Assembly (NCBI GenBank): GCA_044506565.1
Contig: JBIQKN010000004.1
Location: forward strand, 1 to 64,000
Reading direction: 5' to 3'
DNA length: 64,000 nucleotides
Source of the DNA: Croceibacterium_A sp044506565
Lineage (GTDB): Bacteria > Pseudomonadota > Alphaproteobacteria > Sphingomonadales > Sphingomonadaceae
Both the position numbers and the translations under genes were made by a program. This document shows positions 1-9,494 of this stretch, piece after piece; positions within the stretch are counted from its first letter, which is position 1; every line of letters starts with the position of its first letter. Below the pieces are notes generated by a model. It did no database searches. It was not told where the DNA came from and worked only from the letters and a program-made list of their open reading frames with translations.

Positions 1-96
1 CCGATGATCACCCACGTGCTCAGCCTCGAGGAGATCAACAAGGGCTTCGACCTGATGCACGCCGGCGAGAGCATCAGGAGCGTCGTCGTCTACTGA
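1..96 (+). CDS. frmA: S-(hydroxymethyl)glutathione dehydrogenase (class III alcohol dehydrogenase), C-terminal end only
   Basis: Only the last 31 codons are in the window; the start lies off the left edge. The visible tail reads MITHVLSLEEINKGFDLMH then GESIRSVVVY and a stop, which matches the C-terminus of zinc class III alcohol dehydrogenases. In this family the enzyme oxidises S-hydroxymethylglutathione (formaldehyde plus glutathione) to S-formylglutathione with NAD. The next enzyme of that pathway, S-formylglutathione hydrolase, lies two genes downstream on the same strand, which supports the call. Only about 8% of the protein is visible, so the assignment rests on the tail and the context. 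Confidence 0.85.
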   Translation, partial: PMITHVLSLEEINKGFDLMHAGESIRSVVVY

Positions 97-132
97 CCCG
101 GCGCCGCGGTCGCCGCGCCCGCGAGAAAATTT

Positions 133-177
133 TCACAAGGGCGAAAGATTCGGATATTTGAAGAATCGCTCTTGTGA
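133..177. promoter_or_regulatory. Inverted repeat upstream of the VOC gene
   Basis: In the 112-bp gap before the VOC gene there is a dyad: tcacaagggcga (133-144) faces tcgctcttgtga (166-177), 11 of 12 positions matching, inside a locally AT-rich stretch. No U-tract follows, so a plain intrinsic terminator is unlikely. It could be an operator or an attenuator-like hairpin for the formaldehyde genes. No regulator is identified. Confidence 0.35.
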
Positions 178-208
178 GTCTACAGACCTGACCACAGGAG
201 AGAGACGC

Positions 209-589
209 ATGTTCAATCACGTATTCCTCGGCACCAACGATATCGAGACCAGTCGCAAGTTCTACGACGTGACGATGGGCGCGCTGGGCTTCGAGGGGCA
301 TCCGCTACCGCACGGTACCGTCTACCCGAGTGCCGAAGGCTCGTTGATCGTCGCGAGGCCCGCCAACGGCGAGTCGATGAGCGTCTCCAACGGTCACACG
401 CTGGGCCTCAAGGCCAAGAGCTACGACGAAGTCGACGCCTGGCACGCCGCGGGTCTCGCCGCGGGCGGCACCGACGAGGGCGGCCCGGGTTTCCGCGCGG
501 CGTCGCCCGGCAACATGTACGGCGCCTACCTGCGCGACCCCGACGGCAACAAGGTCTGCGTCTTCACCGCCAACGTCGGCGAGAGGTGA
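209..589 (+). CDS. VOC (glyoxalase/bleomycin-resistance fold) family protein
   Basis: A 126-residue single-domain vicinal-oxygen-chelate protein. Landmarks are the N-terminal beta strand NHVFLGTNDIETSRKFY and the C-terminal YLRDPDGNKVCVF strand. The usual glutamate metal ligand after DPDGN is replaced by cysteine (NKVC), a pattern seen in a VOC subgroup, so classic glyoxalase I chemistry should not be assumed. The start is ATG 209, preceded by caggagagag; an in-frame TTG at 158 would add an unlikely 17-residue extension inside the upstream dyad. The gene sits between the two glutathione-dependent formaldehyde enzymes, 13 bp before fghA, and so probably shares their transcript. A role with a glutathione adduct is inference only. 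Confidence 0.85.
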   Translation: MFNHVFLGTNDIETSRKFYDVTMGALGFEGHPLPHGTVYPSAEGSLIVARPANGESMSVSNGHTLGLKAKSYDEVDAWHAAGLAAGGTDEGGPGFRAASPGNMYGAYLRDPDGNKVCVFTANVGER

Positions 590-602
590 GGCGCCGGGTT
601 CC

Positions 603-1442
603 GTGACCTTCCGAACCGTCAGTGAGGCGAAAAGCTTCGGCGGCACCCAGGGCGTCTATGCCCACGATTCGGGGGTCACCGGGACCGGCATGACCTTTGC
701 GGTGTTCGTCCCCGAGCATGTGCCGGGGACGAAGCTGCCGGTGCTGTGGTACCTCTCGGGCCTGACCTGCACTCACGCCAACGTGATGGAGAAGGGCGAG
801 TACCGCCGGGCTTGCGCCGAGCACGGCGTAATCTTCGTCGCCCCGGACACGAGCCCGCGCGGCGACGACGTGCCCGACGACGAGGCCTACGACTTCGGCA
901 AGGGCGCCGGCTTCTACGTCGACGCGACGCAGGAGCCGTGGGCGCGGCATTTCAAGATGCGCTCCTACGTCGAGAAAGAGCTGCCTACGCTGGTCGCCGA
1001 GCACTTTCCGGTCGACCTCGAACGCCAGGGGATCACCGGGCACTCGATGGGCGGACACGGGGCGCTGACGATCAGCCTGCGCAACCCGGGCCGGTTTCGC
1101 TCGACCAGCGCGTTCGCGCCGATCGTCAGCCCGATCAACTGCCCATGGGGCGAGAAGGCGCTCGGCGGCTACCTCGGGGAAGACATGGGCGCCTGGCGGC
1201 AATACGACGCCTGCGCGCTGATCAATCAGGGCGCGCGGCTGCCCGAGCTGCTGGTCGACCAGGGCACCGCCGACAATTTCCTCGACACGCAACTGAAGAC
1301 GCATTTGCTGGACGAGGCCTGCCGCAAGGCCGATATCCCGGCGACCATCAGGATGCAGGAAGGGTACGATCACTCGTACTTCTTCATCTCGACCTTCATG
1401 GCCGAGCACGTCGCGTGGCACGCTGAAAGGTTGAAAAGGTGA
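603..1442 (+). CDS. fghA: S-formylglutathione hydrolase
   Basis: A 279-residue alpha/beta-hydrolase of the esterase D / FrmB family, the usual length. It hydrolyses S-formylglutathione to formate and glutathione, the second enzymatic step of glutathione-linked formaldehyde oxidation in the cytoplasm. Visible hallmarks are LPVLWYLSGLTCTHANVMEK near the oxyanion region, the nucleophile elbow GHSMGGHGAL, and the C-terminal catalytic histidine in GYDHSYFFISTF. Translation starts at GTG 603. The stop overlaps the fdsG start (GTGA, 1439-1442), so formate production is translationally coupled to the formate dehydrogenase genes. Confidence 0.97.
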   Translation: MTFRTVSEAKSFGGTQGVYAHDSGVTGTGMTFAVFVPEHVPGTKLPVLWYLSGLTCTHANVMEKGEYRRACAEHGVIFVAPDTSPRGDDVPDDEAYDFGKGAGFYVDATQEPWARHFKMRSYVEKELPTLVAEHFPVDLERQGITGHSMGGHGALTISLRNPGRFRSTSAFAPIVSPINCPWGEKALGGYLGEDMGAWRQYDACALINQGARLPELLVDQGTADNFLDTQLKTHLLDEACRKADIPATIRMQEGYDHSYFFISTFMAEHVAWHAERLKR

Positions 1443-1866
1443 GTACCAGGGAAGAGAGAGTCGCCGAGATCGTAGCCGAGCACGCCGGCCGCGAGGGCCC
1501 GCTGCTGCCTATCCTGCACGACGTGCAGCACGCGCTCGGCTGCGTCGATGCCGAGAGCGAGGCGCAGATCGCCAAGGCGCTAAACCTGAGCCGCGCCGAC
1601 GTCCATGGCGTGGTCAGTTTCTACCACGATTTCAAGGCCCAGCCCGATCCGCGCCCCGAAGTGCAGATCTGCCGCGCCGAGGCGTGCAAGGCGCGCGGGG
1701 TCGAAGCGCTGATGCCGGCGGCCGAGCAGGCGGCCGGCGAGCGCGTGCGGCTGTCGACGGTCTATTGCCTCGGCCTGTGCAGCGCCGGGCCGGCGGCGCG
1801 GACCGGCGACCGGCTGCATGCGCGGCTCGACGCCGAGGGACTCACCCAGGTGATCGAGAACGCCCG

Positions 1867-1870
<4 letters not shown>
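1439..1870 (+). CDS. fdsG: NAD-dependent formate dehydrogenase gamma subunit
   Basis: A 143-residue thioredoxin-like [2Fe-2S] protein related to NuoE of complex I. Cluster ligands are visible as CRAEAC (about residues 81-86) and CLGLC (about 117-121), and the N-terminal helical part has VVSFYHDFK. In FdsABG enzymes this subunit works with FdsB to carry electrons from the molybdenum subunit to FMN and NAD. It starts at GTG 1439, overlapping fghA, and its stop overlaps the fdsB start (ATGA at 1867-1870). Confidence 0.95.
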
Positions 1871-3417
<1,547 letters not shown>

Positions 3418-3427
3418 CAACTTGCTG

Positions 3428-3510
3428 CCGTCATCCCGGTGCAAGCCGGGACCGCATGCCACTCGCGCTGCGCTTGCCGCACGAGGTCCCGGCTTGCGCC
3501 AGGATGACGG
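3428..3510. repeat. Intergenic palindromic repeat between fdsB and mobA
   Basis: An imperfect inverted repeat fills the gap between the fdsB stop and mobA. The left arm is 3428-3453 (ccgtcatcccggtgcaagcc..) and the right arm 3485-3510, with 24 of 26 positions pairing and a 31-nt loop. It resembles the short 'gtcatcc-' palindromes dispersed in sphingomonad genomes and the element at 51009-51174 in this window. No open frame in it is credible. It would form a strong hairpin in the fds mRNA. Confidence 0.85.
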
Positions 3511-3514
3511 GCGC

Positions 3515-4045
3515 ATGATTCTCGGCGTGGTCCTCGCCGGCGGACAGTCGACGCGGTTCGGCAGCGACAAGGCGCTGGCCGAGCTCGGCGGGCATACGCT
3601 GCTCGCCCGCGCGTTCGACACGCTGACGGGATTCTGCGAGCTGGTGGTGATCGCCGGGCGCGAGAAGGGCCCGGGGCACTGCATCCCCGACTGGCCGCAA
3701 GCCGGGATGGGCCCGCTCGCCGGCATCGCCGCCGGACTGCACCTTGCGCGCGACGAAGGCTACGACAGCGTGCTGACGATCGGGGTGGACTCGGTCGGCC
3801 TGCCCGACGACCTGCTCGAACGGCTCAGCCCGCCTCCCGCCTACGTCGAAAGCCAGCCGGTGATCGGCCACTGGCCGGTGGGAGCCGTTGACGCGATCGA
3901 AACGTTGCTCCTGTCAGAAGGCAGGCATTCGATGCTCGCGTTCGCGGAGGCCCTCGGAGCAACGCCCGTGAAAATCGGGGCCAAACCTGCTAACATCAAC
4001 ACACCGGCGGACCTGACCGCCGCGGAGAAGATCGATGGGATTTGA
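3515..4045 (+). CDS. mobA: Molybdenum cofactor guanylyltransferase
   Basis: A 176-residue protein starting MILGVVLAGGQSTRFGSDK, the diagnostic nucleotide-binding loop (LAGGxSxRFGxDK) of MobA. The family attaches GMP to Mo-molybdopterin to make the bis-MGD cofactor that FdsA needs. Further support is GPLAGIAAGL and the acidic TIGVDSVGLPDDL strand. The start is ATG 3515, just after the palindrome; the open frame extends to 3422 only through the repeat. Its stop overlaps fdsA by 11 bp. The position inside the fds operon ties cofactor maturation to its client. Confidence 0.93.
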   Translation: MILGVVLAGGQSTRFGSDKALAELGGHTLLARAFDTLTGFCELVVIAGREKGPGHCIPDWPQAGMGPLAGIAAGLHLARDEGYDSVLTIGVDSVGLPDDLLERLSPPPAYVESQPVIGHWPVGAVDAIETLLLSEGRHSMLAFAEALGATPVKIGAKPANINTPADLTAAEKIDGI

Positions 4046-6884
4046 ACGCCAGGCAGACTTCGGCACCCCCGAGGTCCGGTCCGAGGAGATGGTGACCCTC
4101 ACCATCGACGGGCGTGAGGTCACCGTGCCCAAGGGCACCAGCGTGATGCGCGCCGCCGCCGAGGCCGGCGGCAGCATTCCCAAGCTCTGCGCGACCGACA
4201 ACATGGCCGCGTTCGGGTCGTGCCGGCTGTGCCTGGTCGAGATCGAGGGCGCGCGCGGCACGCCGGCAAGTTGCACCACCCCGGTCGCGCCGGGGATGAA
4301 GGTGCAGACCCAGACTCCGCGGCTCGAGAAGCTGCGCCGCGGGGTGATGGAGCTGTACATCTCCGACCACCCGCTCGACTGCCTGACCTGCTCGGCCAAC
4401 AACGACTGCGAGCTGCAGGAGCAGGCGGCGAACGTCGGCCTGCGCGACGTGCGCTACGGCTACGAGGGCGAAAACCATCTCGGGCTCGAAACCGACCATT
4501 CGAACCCGTATTTCGACTTCGATCCGTCGAAGTGCATCGTCTGCAGCCGCTGCGTGCGCGCGTGCGACGAGGTCCAGGGCACTTTCGCGCTGACCATCGA
4601 CGGCCGCGGATTCGCCTCGATGGTTTCGGCCGGGCAGGACCCGGACAATTTCCTGTCGAGCGAGTGCGTGAGCTGCGGCGCCTGCGTGCAGGCCTGCCCG
4701 ACCGCGACCCTGCAGGAGAAGAGCGTCAAGACGATCGGCCTGCCCGAGCGCGCGGTCGTCACCACCTGCGCCTATTGCGGCGTCGGCTGCACCTTCCGCG
4801 CCGAGATGCGCGGCGAGCAGCTCGTCCGCATGATGCCGTGGAAGGATGGCAAGGCCAACCGCGGCCACTCGTGCGTCAAAGGGCGGTTCGCCTACGGCTA
4901 CGCCAACCACAAGGATCGCATCCTTTCGCCGATGATCCGCGAGTCGATCAACCAGCCGTGGCGCGAGGTCACCTGGGAAGAAGCGCTCGAATACACCGCG
5001 AGCAAGATCAACGAAATCAAGGACAAGCACGGCGCCCGTGCCCTGGGCGGGATTACCTCGAGCCGCTGCACCAACGAGGAGACCTTCCTCGTGCAGAAGC
5101 TCGTTCGCGCCGAGTTCGGCTCGAACAACGTCGATACCTGCGCGCGCGTCTGTCACTCGCCGACCGGTTACGGCCTCAAGACCACGTTCGGCACCAGCGC
5201 CGGCACGCAGGATTTCGACTCGGTGATGGACGCCGACGTGATCCTCGTGATCGGTGCCAACCCGACTGACGCGCACCCGGTCTTCGCCAGTCGGATGAAG
5301 CGCCGTCTGCGCCAGGGTGCCAGGCTGATCGTGATCGACCCGCGGCGCATCGATCTCGTGCGCAGCCCGCACATCCAGGCCGAGCACCACCTCGCGCTGC
5401 AGCCGGGCACCAACGTTGCGGTGCTGACCAGCCTCGCCCACGTGATCGTCACCGAGGGCCTCGCCAACGAGGACTTCATTCGCGAGCGGTGCGACTGGGA
5501 CGAGTACCAGGAGTGGGCGCGGTTCGTTTCCGACGAGAAGCACAGCCCCGAGTTCCTCGAGGCGGTGACCAGGGTTCCGGCCCGGACCGTGCGCGAGGCC
5601 GCGCGGCTCTACGCCACCGGCGGCAACGGGGCCATCTACTACGGTCTCGGCGTGACCGAGCACAGCCAGGGCTCCTCGGCGGTGATCGCGATCGCCAACC
5701 TCGCGATGTGCACTGGCAACATCGGCCGCCCGGGCGTCGGCGTGAACCCGCTGCGCGGGCAGAACAACGTGCAGGGCTCGTGCGACATGGGCTCGTTCCC
5801 GCACGAGCTGTCGGGCTATCGCCACATCTCCGACGACGAGACTCGCGGCCTGTTCGAAAAGGACTGGGGCGTCACGCTCGACAAGGAGCCGGGCCTGCGG
5901 ATCAACAACATGTTCGATGCCGCCGTCGATGGCTCCTTCAAGGTGCTCTACGTCCAGGGCGAGGACATCATGCAGTCCGACCCGAACACCCAGCACGTCG
6001 CGGCCGGGCTCCGGGCGATGGAACTGGTCATCGTCCACGACCTGTTCCTCAACGAGACCGCCAACTTCGCCCACGTGTTCCTGCCGGGCAGCACCTTCCT
6101 CGAGAAGGACGGCACCTTCACCAACGCCGAGCGCCGCATTCAGCCAGTACGCAAGGTGATGGAGCCCGCCAACGGCTACGCCGACTGGGAGGTGACGCAG
6201 CTGCTCGCCAACGCGCTCGGGGCGAACTGGAACTACACCCACCCAAGCGAGATCATCGACGAGATCGCGCGGCTGACGCCGAGCTTTGCCGGCCTCTCGT
6301 GGGAGCGGCTCAACGAGGTCGGCTCGGTCCAGTGGCCGGTCAACGAGCAGCATCCCGAAGGATCGCCGGTCATGCACATCGACGGCTTCGTCCGCGGCAG
6401 GGGCAAGTTCGTCGTCACCGAGTACATCCCGACCGACGAGAAGACCGGGCCGCGCTTCCCGCTGCTGCTCACGACCGGCCGCATCCTCAGCCAGTACAAC
6501 GTCGGCGCGCAGACGCGCCGTACCGGCAACGTCGTCTGGCATGACGAGGACCTGCTCGAGATGCACCCGACCGACGCTGAGAACCGCGGGCTCAAGACCG
6601 GCGACTTCGCGCGGCTTGCGAGCCGCACCGGCGAGACGACGCTGCGCGTGCTGGTCACCGACCGGGTCGCCCCGGGCGTGGTCTACACCACGTTCCACCA
6701 CCCGGCGACGCAGGCCAACGTGGTCACGACCGACTTCTCCGACTGGGCGACCAACTGCCCCGAGTACAAGGTCACCGCGGTGCAGGTCACGCCGTCGAAC
6801 GGCCCGAGCGAGTGGCAGCAGGACTATGCCGAGCACAGCGAACGCTCGCGGCGGATCGCGGTCGAGGCGGAGCCGGCCGAATGA
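4035..6884 (+). CDS. fdsA: NAD-dependent formate dehydrogenase alpha (molybdenum) subunit
   Basis: A 949-residue cytoplasmic catalytic subunit oxidising formate to CO2. Domains in order: NuoG-like [2Fe-2S] domain (about 19-100, LCATDNMAAFGSCRLC); His/Cys cluster HPLDCLTCSANNDC (about 114-127); two [4Fe-4S] motifs CIVCSRCVRAC and CVSCGACVQAC; the molybdopterin-enzyme cluster CAYCGVGC from residue 245; and the bis-MGD catalytic and C-terminal domains. The presumed Mo ligand is cysteine 373 in CARVCHSP, so this is a cysteine, not selenocysteine, enzyme. The start overlaps mobA by 11 bp and the stop overlaps fdsD (ATGA). Confidence 0.97.
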   Translation: MGFERQADFGTPEVRSEEMVTLTIDGREVTVPKGTSVMRAAAEAGGSIPKLCATDNMAAFGSCRLCLVEIEGARGTPASCTTPVAPGMKVQTQTPRLEKLRRGVMELYISDHPLDCLTCSANNDCELQEQAANVGLRDVRYGYEGENHLGLETDHSNPYFDFDPSKCIVCSRCVRACDEVQGTFALTIDGRGFASMVSAGQDPDNFLSSECVSCGACVQACPTATLQEKSVKTIGLPERAVVTTCAYCGVGCTFRAEMRGEQLVRMMPWKDGKANRGHSCVKGRFAYGYANHKDRILSPMIRESINQPWREVTWEEALEYTASKINEIKDKHGARALGGITSSRCTNEETFLVQKLVRAEFGSNNVDTCARVCHSPTGYGLKTTFGTSAGTQDFDSVMDADVILVIGANPTDAHPVFASRMKRRLRQGARLIVIDPRRIDLVRSPHIQAEHHLALQPGTNVAVLTSLAHVIVTEGLANEDFIRERCDWDEYQEWARFVSDEKHSPEFLEAVTRVPARTVREAARLYATGGNGAIYYGLGVTEHSQGSSAVIAIANLAMCTGNIGRPGVGVNPLRGQNNVQGSCDMGSFPHELSGYRHISDDETRGLFEKDWGVTLDKEPGLRINNMFDAAVDGSFKVLYVQGEDIMQSDPNTQHVAAGLRAMELVIVHDLFLNETANFAHVFLPGSTFLEKDGTFTNAERRIQPVRKVMEPANGYADWEVTQLLANALGANWNYTHPSEIIDEIARLTPSFAGLSWERLNEVGSVQWPVNEQHPEGSPVMHIDGFVRGRGKFVVTEYIPTDEKTGPRFPLLLTTGRILSQYNVGAQTRRTGNVVWHDEDLLEMHPTDAENRGLKTGDFARLASRTGETTLRVLVTDRVAPGVVYTTFHHPATQANVVTTDFSDWATNCPEYKVTAVQVTPSNGPSEWQQDYAEHSERSRRIAVEAEPAE

Positions 6885-7162
6885 GCTCGACGATCGACAC
6901 ATTGCGGCGGATGGCCAACGACATCGCCCGCAACCTCGCGGCGATGGGTCACGACGAGGCGGTGCTCGCGACCGCGGACCACATAGACAAGTTCTGGGAT
7001 CCGCGGATGAAGCAGGCGATCTTCGCCGACGGCGGCGAAGGACTCTCGCCGATCGCGCGCGCGGCCATCGAGCACCTTTCGGGCGGTGCTCACCCGGCCC
7101 CGCAGACTCGAGCGACCGAGTTCAACGCGGTCGATGAGGTGGGGCATTCCGACGCCGGCTGA
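6881..7162 (+). CDS. fdsD: Formate dehydrogenase delta subunit
   Basis: A 93-residue protein (MSSTIDTLRRMANDIARNLA) of the FdsD family. These small proteins follow the catalytic subunit in FDH operons and are needed for an active enzyme, probably in maturation or stability. Features are the helical MANDIARN segment and DHIDKFWDPRMKQAI, which is typical of the family. The ATG at 6881 overlaps the fdsA stop; a longer in-frame reading from 6812 is only fdsA sequence out of frame. Confidence 0.93.
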   Translation: MSSTIDTLRRMANDIARNLAAMGHDEAVLATADHIDKFWDPRMKQAIFADGGEGLSPIARAAIEHLSGGAHPAPQTRATEFNAVDEVGHSDAG

Positions 7163-7167
7163 GCCCG

Positions 7168-7268
7168 TCTCCCCTCCCGCTTACGGGAGGGGTTTGGGGT
7201 GGGTCAGACGGTTGACCGCCACGTCACGCACTCGCCCACCCCTGACCCCTCCCGCGAGCGGGAGGGGA
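7168..7268. repeat. Palindromic repeat filling the fdsD-fdhD gap
   Basis: Two copies of a G/C-rich hairpin, cccctcccgcttacgggagg (from 7171) and cccctcccgcgagcgggagg (from 7246), face each other as arms of a larger inverted repeat with the flanking ggggtgggtc / gcccacccc pairs. The element occupies nearly the whole space between the fdsD stop and the fdhD start. The last bases of its right arm (ggagg, 7261-7265) sit 5 nt before the fdhD start codon and look like its ribosome-binding site. Related elements lie at 28059-28146 and 48673-48797. Confidence 0.85.
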
Positions 7269-7270
7269 AA

Positions 7271-8044
7271 TTGAGCGAAGCCATCGAGATCCGCCCCGAC
7301 GGTTCCCGCCGCCCGGTGGCGCGCGAGTGGGTGCCCGAGGCGCCGGTGGCGCTCGAGTTCAACGGGCTCAGCTATGCGGTGATGATGGCGACGCCGTGCG
7401 ACCTCGAGGATTTCGCGCTTGGCTTCGCGCTGACCGAGGGGCTGGCGAAGACGCCCGGCGACCTGGCCGACATCGCGGTGGCGGAAGTCGAGCAGGGGTG
7501 GATCGTCCGCGCCGCGCTCAGCGGGCTCGGCATCGAGCAGCTGACCGACCGGGTCCGCGCGCGCGTTGCGGAAAGCTCGTGCGGGCTGTGCGGGATCGAG
7601 AATCTCGAGGCGGTCGCGCGACCGCTGCCGCGGGTCGCCGCTCACCCACCGCTCGCACAGGGCGCGATCTTCGCCGCGCTAGCCGCGCTGCGCTCCCACC
7701 AGCCGCTCGGCCGCGCCACGGGTGCCGCCCACGCCGCCGCCTTCGCGTCGACCGCAGGCGAAATCCTCCACGCCCGCGAGGACGTCGGCCGCCACAACGC
7801 GCTCGACAAGCTGGTCGGCGCGCTCGCCGCCGCCGGGCAGGACCCGGCCGCAGGCTTCGTCCTCTCGACCGCGCGCTGCTCCTACGAGATCGTCGAAAAG
7901 GCCGTCCGCGCCGGCGCGACGCGCCTCGCAACGGTGTCGTTGCCTACGAGCATGGCCGTGGCCCGCGCCAAAGAAGCAGGCCTGAGCTTGTGGTCGCTGG
8001 CTCGCGACGACAGCGTGCTGTCGGTGAACGATGGAGCGGGATGA
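7271..8044 (+). CDS. fdhD: Formate dehydrogenase accessory sulfurtransferase
   Basis: A 257-residue FdhD protein. The family receives sulfur from a cysteine desulfurase and sulfurates the Mo-bisMGD cofactor of formate dehydrogenase. The reactive loop SSCGLCGIENLE holds the conserved CxxC. Other marks are PCDLEDFALGFALTEG and AREDVGRHNALDKLVG. The best start is TTG 7271, 5 nt after a strong ggagg provided by the repeat; the frame is open to a GTG at 7199, but those codons read through the palindrome. It is the last gene of the formaldehyde/formate operon. Confidence 0.94.
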   Translation: MSEAIEIRPDGSRRPVAREWVPEAPVALEFNGLSYAVMMATPCDLEDFALGFALTEGLAKTPGDLADIAVAEVEQGWIVRAALSGLGIEQLTDRVRARVAESSCGLCGIENLEAVARPLPRVAAHPPLAQGAIFAALAALRSHQPLGRATGAAHAAAFASTAGEILHAREDVGRHNALDKLVGALAAAGQDPAAGFVLSTARCSYEIVEKAVRAGATRLATVSLPTSMAVARAKEAGLSLWSLARDDSVLSVNDGAG

Positions 8045-8073
8045 CTGCCAGGGGTGGAAACGGACCTTGCGCG

Positions 8074-8445
8074 CTATGGTAACTTTGAAGCGTTTAGCGG
8101 CTCTAGCCCCACGCCAACCCACAAACCTGCTTCGGTTGCGCGCTCGACAATGCATCCGAGTGCCGGATTATTCTCCCGGATCAGCGGAACCCGCGTTGCA
8201 TCGACTGCGTCCGCCGCGATGCCAGGGATCGTCTCGAATGAGCGTGAGCCGCAATCACGCGCGATTTCAGCGCTTTGCCACTGCGCGGAGGCCCGTCCAT
8301 CAAGCATGGACTGGCCCGGTTCCGCCACTCTCAGAAACCAGCGTTGCTCCTCTGGCTGGCTCCGCGTTGCATACCCTACGCCCACTGCGACGATGGAACT
8401 GCAAGCCGCGCCAGCAGCAAACCAGACCAAACGATCACGCCTCAT
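8074..8445 (-). CDS. Hypothetical membrane-anchored or exported protein
   Basis: A 123-residue frame beginning MRRDRLVWFAAGAACSSIVA then VGVGYATR, a basic N-terminus followed by one hydrophobic segment (signal anchor or signal peptide). The rest contains a WFLRVAEPGQSMLDG stretch and ends GLWVGVGLEPLNASKLP. I do not recognise the family. The start is ATG 8445, with a GTG 18 bases upstream as alternative. The local base composition is less GC-biased than the flanks, and other frames are also open here, so the gene is plausible but not proven. It converges with fdhD. Confidence 0.5.
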   Translation of the reverse strand: MRRDRLVWFAAGAACSSIVAVGVGYATRSQPEEQRWFLRVAEPGQSMLDGRASAQWQSAEIARDCGSRSFETIPGIAADAVDATRVPLIRENNPALGCIVERATEAGLWVGVGLEPLNASKLP

Positions 8446-8537
8446 CAGGACAGTAGATCGCACGGCGTCTGTGTTCGCAATGGGTCGGAAGCGGACAAGG
8501 GAACGCTGCCCCTACTTCTCATCCCGCCGACCGCCGC

Positions 8538-9494
8538 TCAACGCGTCGGCTGCGGGTTCGCAATCAGCGGAAAGTTGCCCTCGTAAGGCGGCCAGTTGGG
8601 CAGCGGCAGGTCGGGGGCGGCGTAGAACATCGCCGCGTGCACGCTGCGGATCTTGCCGCCGTCGATGCCGAACACTTCCATGAAGTGGTTGCGCCGCCGC
8701 GCGTCGCCGGGCTTGCGGATGAAGATCGCCGACATGACGACCACCTGCGCCTCCTCGTCGATCAGCAGGTAGCGCCGCGCGGCCACCAGCGCGACCGCCA
8801 GGCTCGCGTAGCCCGAGGTGCAGTCGCCGCGCCCTTCGAACCCGTCGTTCGGGTCGCCCGAACGGATCGGCCGGCCGGTGACCTCGAACCCGTTCTCGAA
8901 CCGGCTGCACCCGCCATGCGCGAGCACCGTGCGGCCGTTTCCCGCGACCAGGGCGTCGAAATAGCTGTTGACGATCCGCACCAGCGCGTCGCGCGGCAGG
9001 CGTTCGGCCGGCGGGACGACACGCTCGGGCGGGGGGCTGGCGACCAGCTTGTCGATATCGAACAGCACCTCGCTGCCGACGCCGGAGATGCCCGGGTCGC
9101 CCTTGTGCGCGATGTGCCATTCACCTTCGGTGATTGCGCCATCCTCGACCCGCACGCGCAGCGAGGCGACCGCTGGCTCCCCGCCGTCGGTAACCACGCC
9201 GAAGAACGCGGCGTTGCCGGTGACCGGATCGAAATAGCGCCGCTGCACGGGGCCGATCGCGGTCATGGTCTGCCAGACCCCGGCACCGGCGGCCGTCAGC
9301 ACCGAATTCTGCGTCTGGCGAAAGCCGATCGCCAGCGGCGCCCGCGACGGGTCCCCGGCCACGACTGCGTCGAGGAACCGGTCGAGCTTGTCGCCGAGGC
9401 AGGCACGGTCGCAGGGCGCGGGTGACTGTGCCGAAGCCGCACCTCCCGAAAGCGCGAGCAGCAGGCTCGCCGCGAACAGCAACAGTTTCCTCAT
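8538..9494 (-). CDS. Secreted hypothetical protein, probably NTF2-like (DUF8021-type)
   Basis: A 318-residue protein with a clear signal peptide (MRKLLLFAASLLLALSGGAA, AxA-type site SAQ). The mature part repeats a pattern of LDRFLDAVVAGDPSRAPLA.., RFRQT-like and WHIAHKGDPG, then a second region NSYFDALVAGNGRTVLAHGG and FIRKPGDARRRNHFMEVFG. Paired 'D/NxFxDALVAGD..' helices followed by curved strands suggest SnoaL/NTF2-like folds, as in DUF8021 proteins. No catalytic residues can be named. The ATG at 9494 follows gaggggaggacc, a good ribosome-binding site. It is a single gene downstream of metW with a 110-bp gap. Confidence 0.8.
   Translation of the reverse strand: MRKLLLFAASLLLALSGGAASAQSPAPCDRACLGDKLDRFLDAVVAGDPSRAPLAIGFRQTQNSVLTAAGAGVWQTMTAIGPVQRRYFDPVTGNAAFFGVVTDGGEPAVASLRVRVEDGAITEGEWHIAHKGDPGISGVGSEVLFDIDKLVASPPPERVVPPAERLPRDALVRIVNSYFDALVAGNGRTVLAHGGCSRFENGFEVTGRPIRSGDPNDGFEGRGDCTSGYASLAVALVAARRYLLIDEEAQVVVMSAIFIRKPGDARRRNHFMEVFGIDGGKIRSVHAAMFYAAPDLPLPNWPPYEGNFPLIANPQPTR

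Noticed and set aside
5139..5153. Possible selenocysteine in formate dehydrogenase
   Set aside because: The Mo-ligand position reads TGT (Cys) in CARVCHSP; no TGA is in frame.
3996..6902. A 968-codon open frame on the minus strand opposite fdsA
   Set aside because: It is antisense to a fully recognisable FdsA and arises from high-GC third-position bias. Its protein is Arg/Ala/Val/Gly-rich with no family motif.
7168..7270. Extended FdhD N-terminus from GTG 7199
   Set aside because: The extra 24 residues are a translation of the palindromic repeat.
8054..8683. Plus-strand open frame of 209 codons
   Set aside because: It runs opposite the end of the secreted protein gene and the small hypothetical; composition (Ser/Arg/Ala-rich) suggests a shadow frame.
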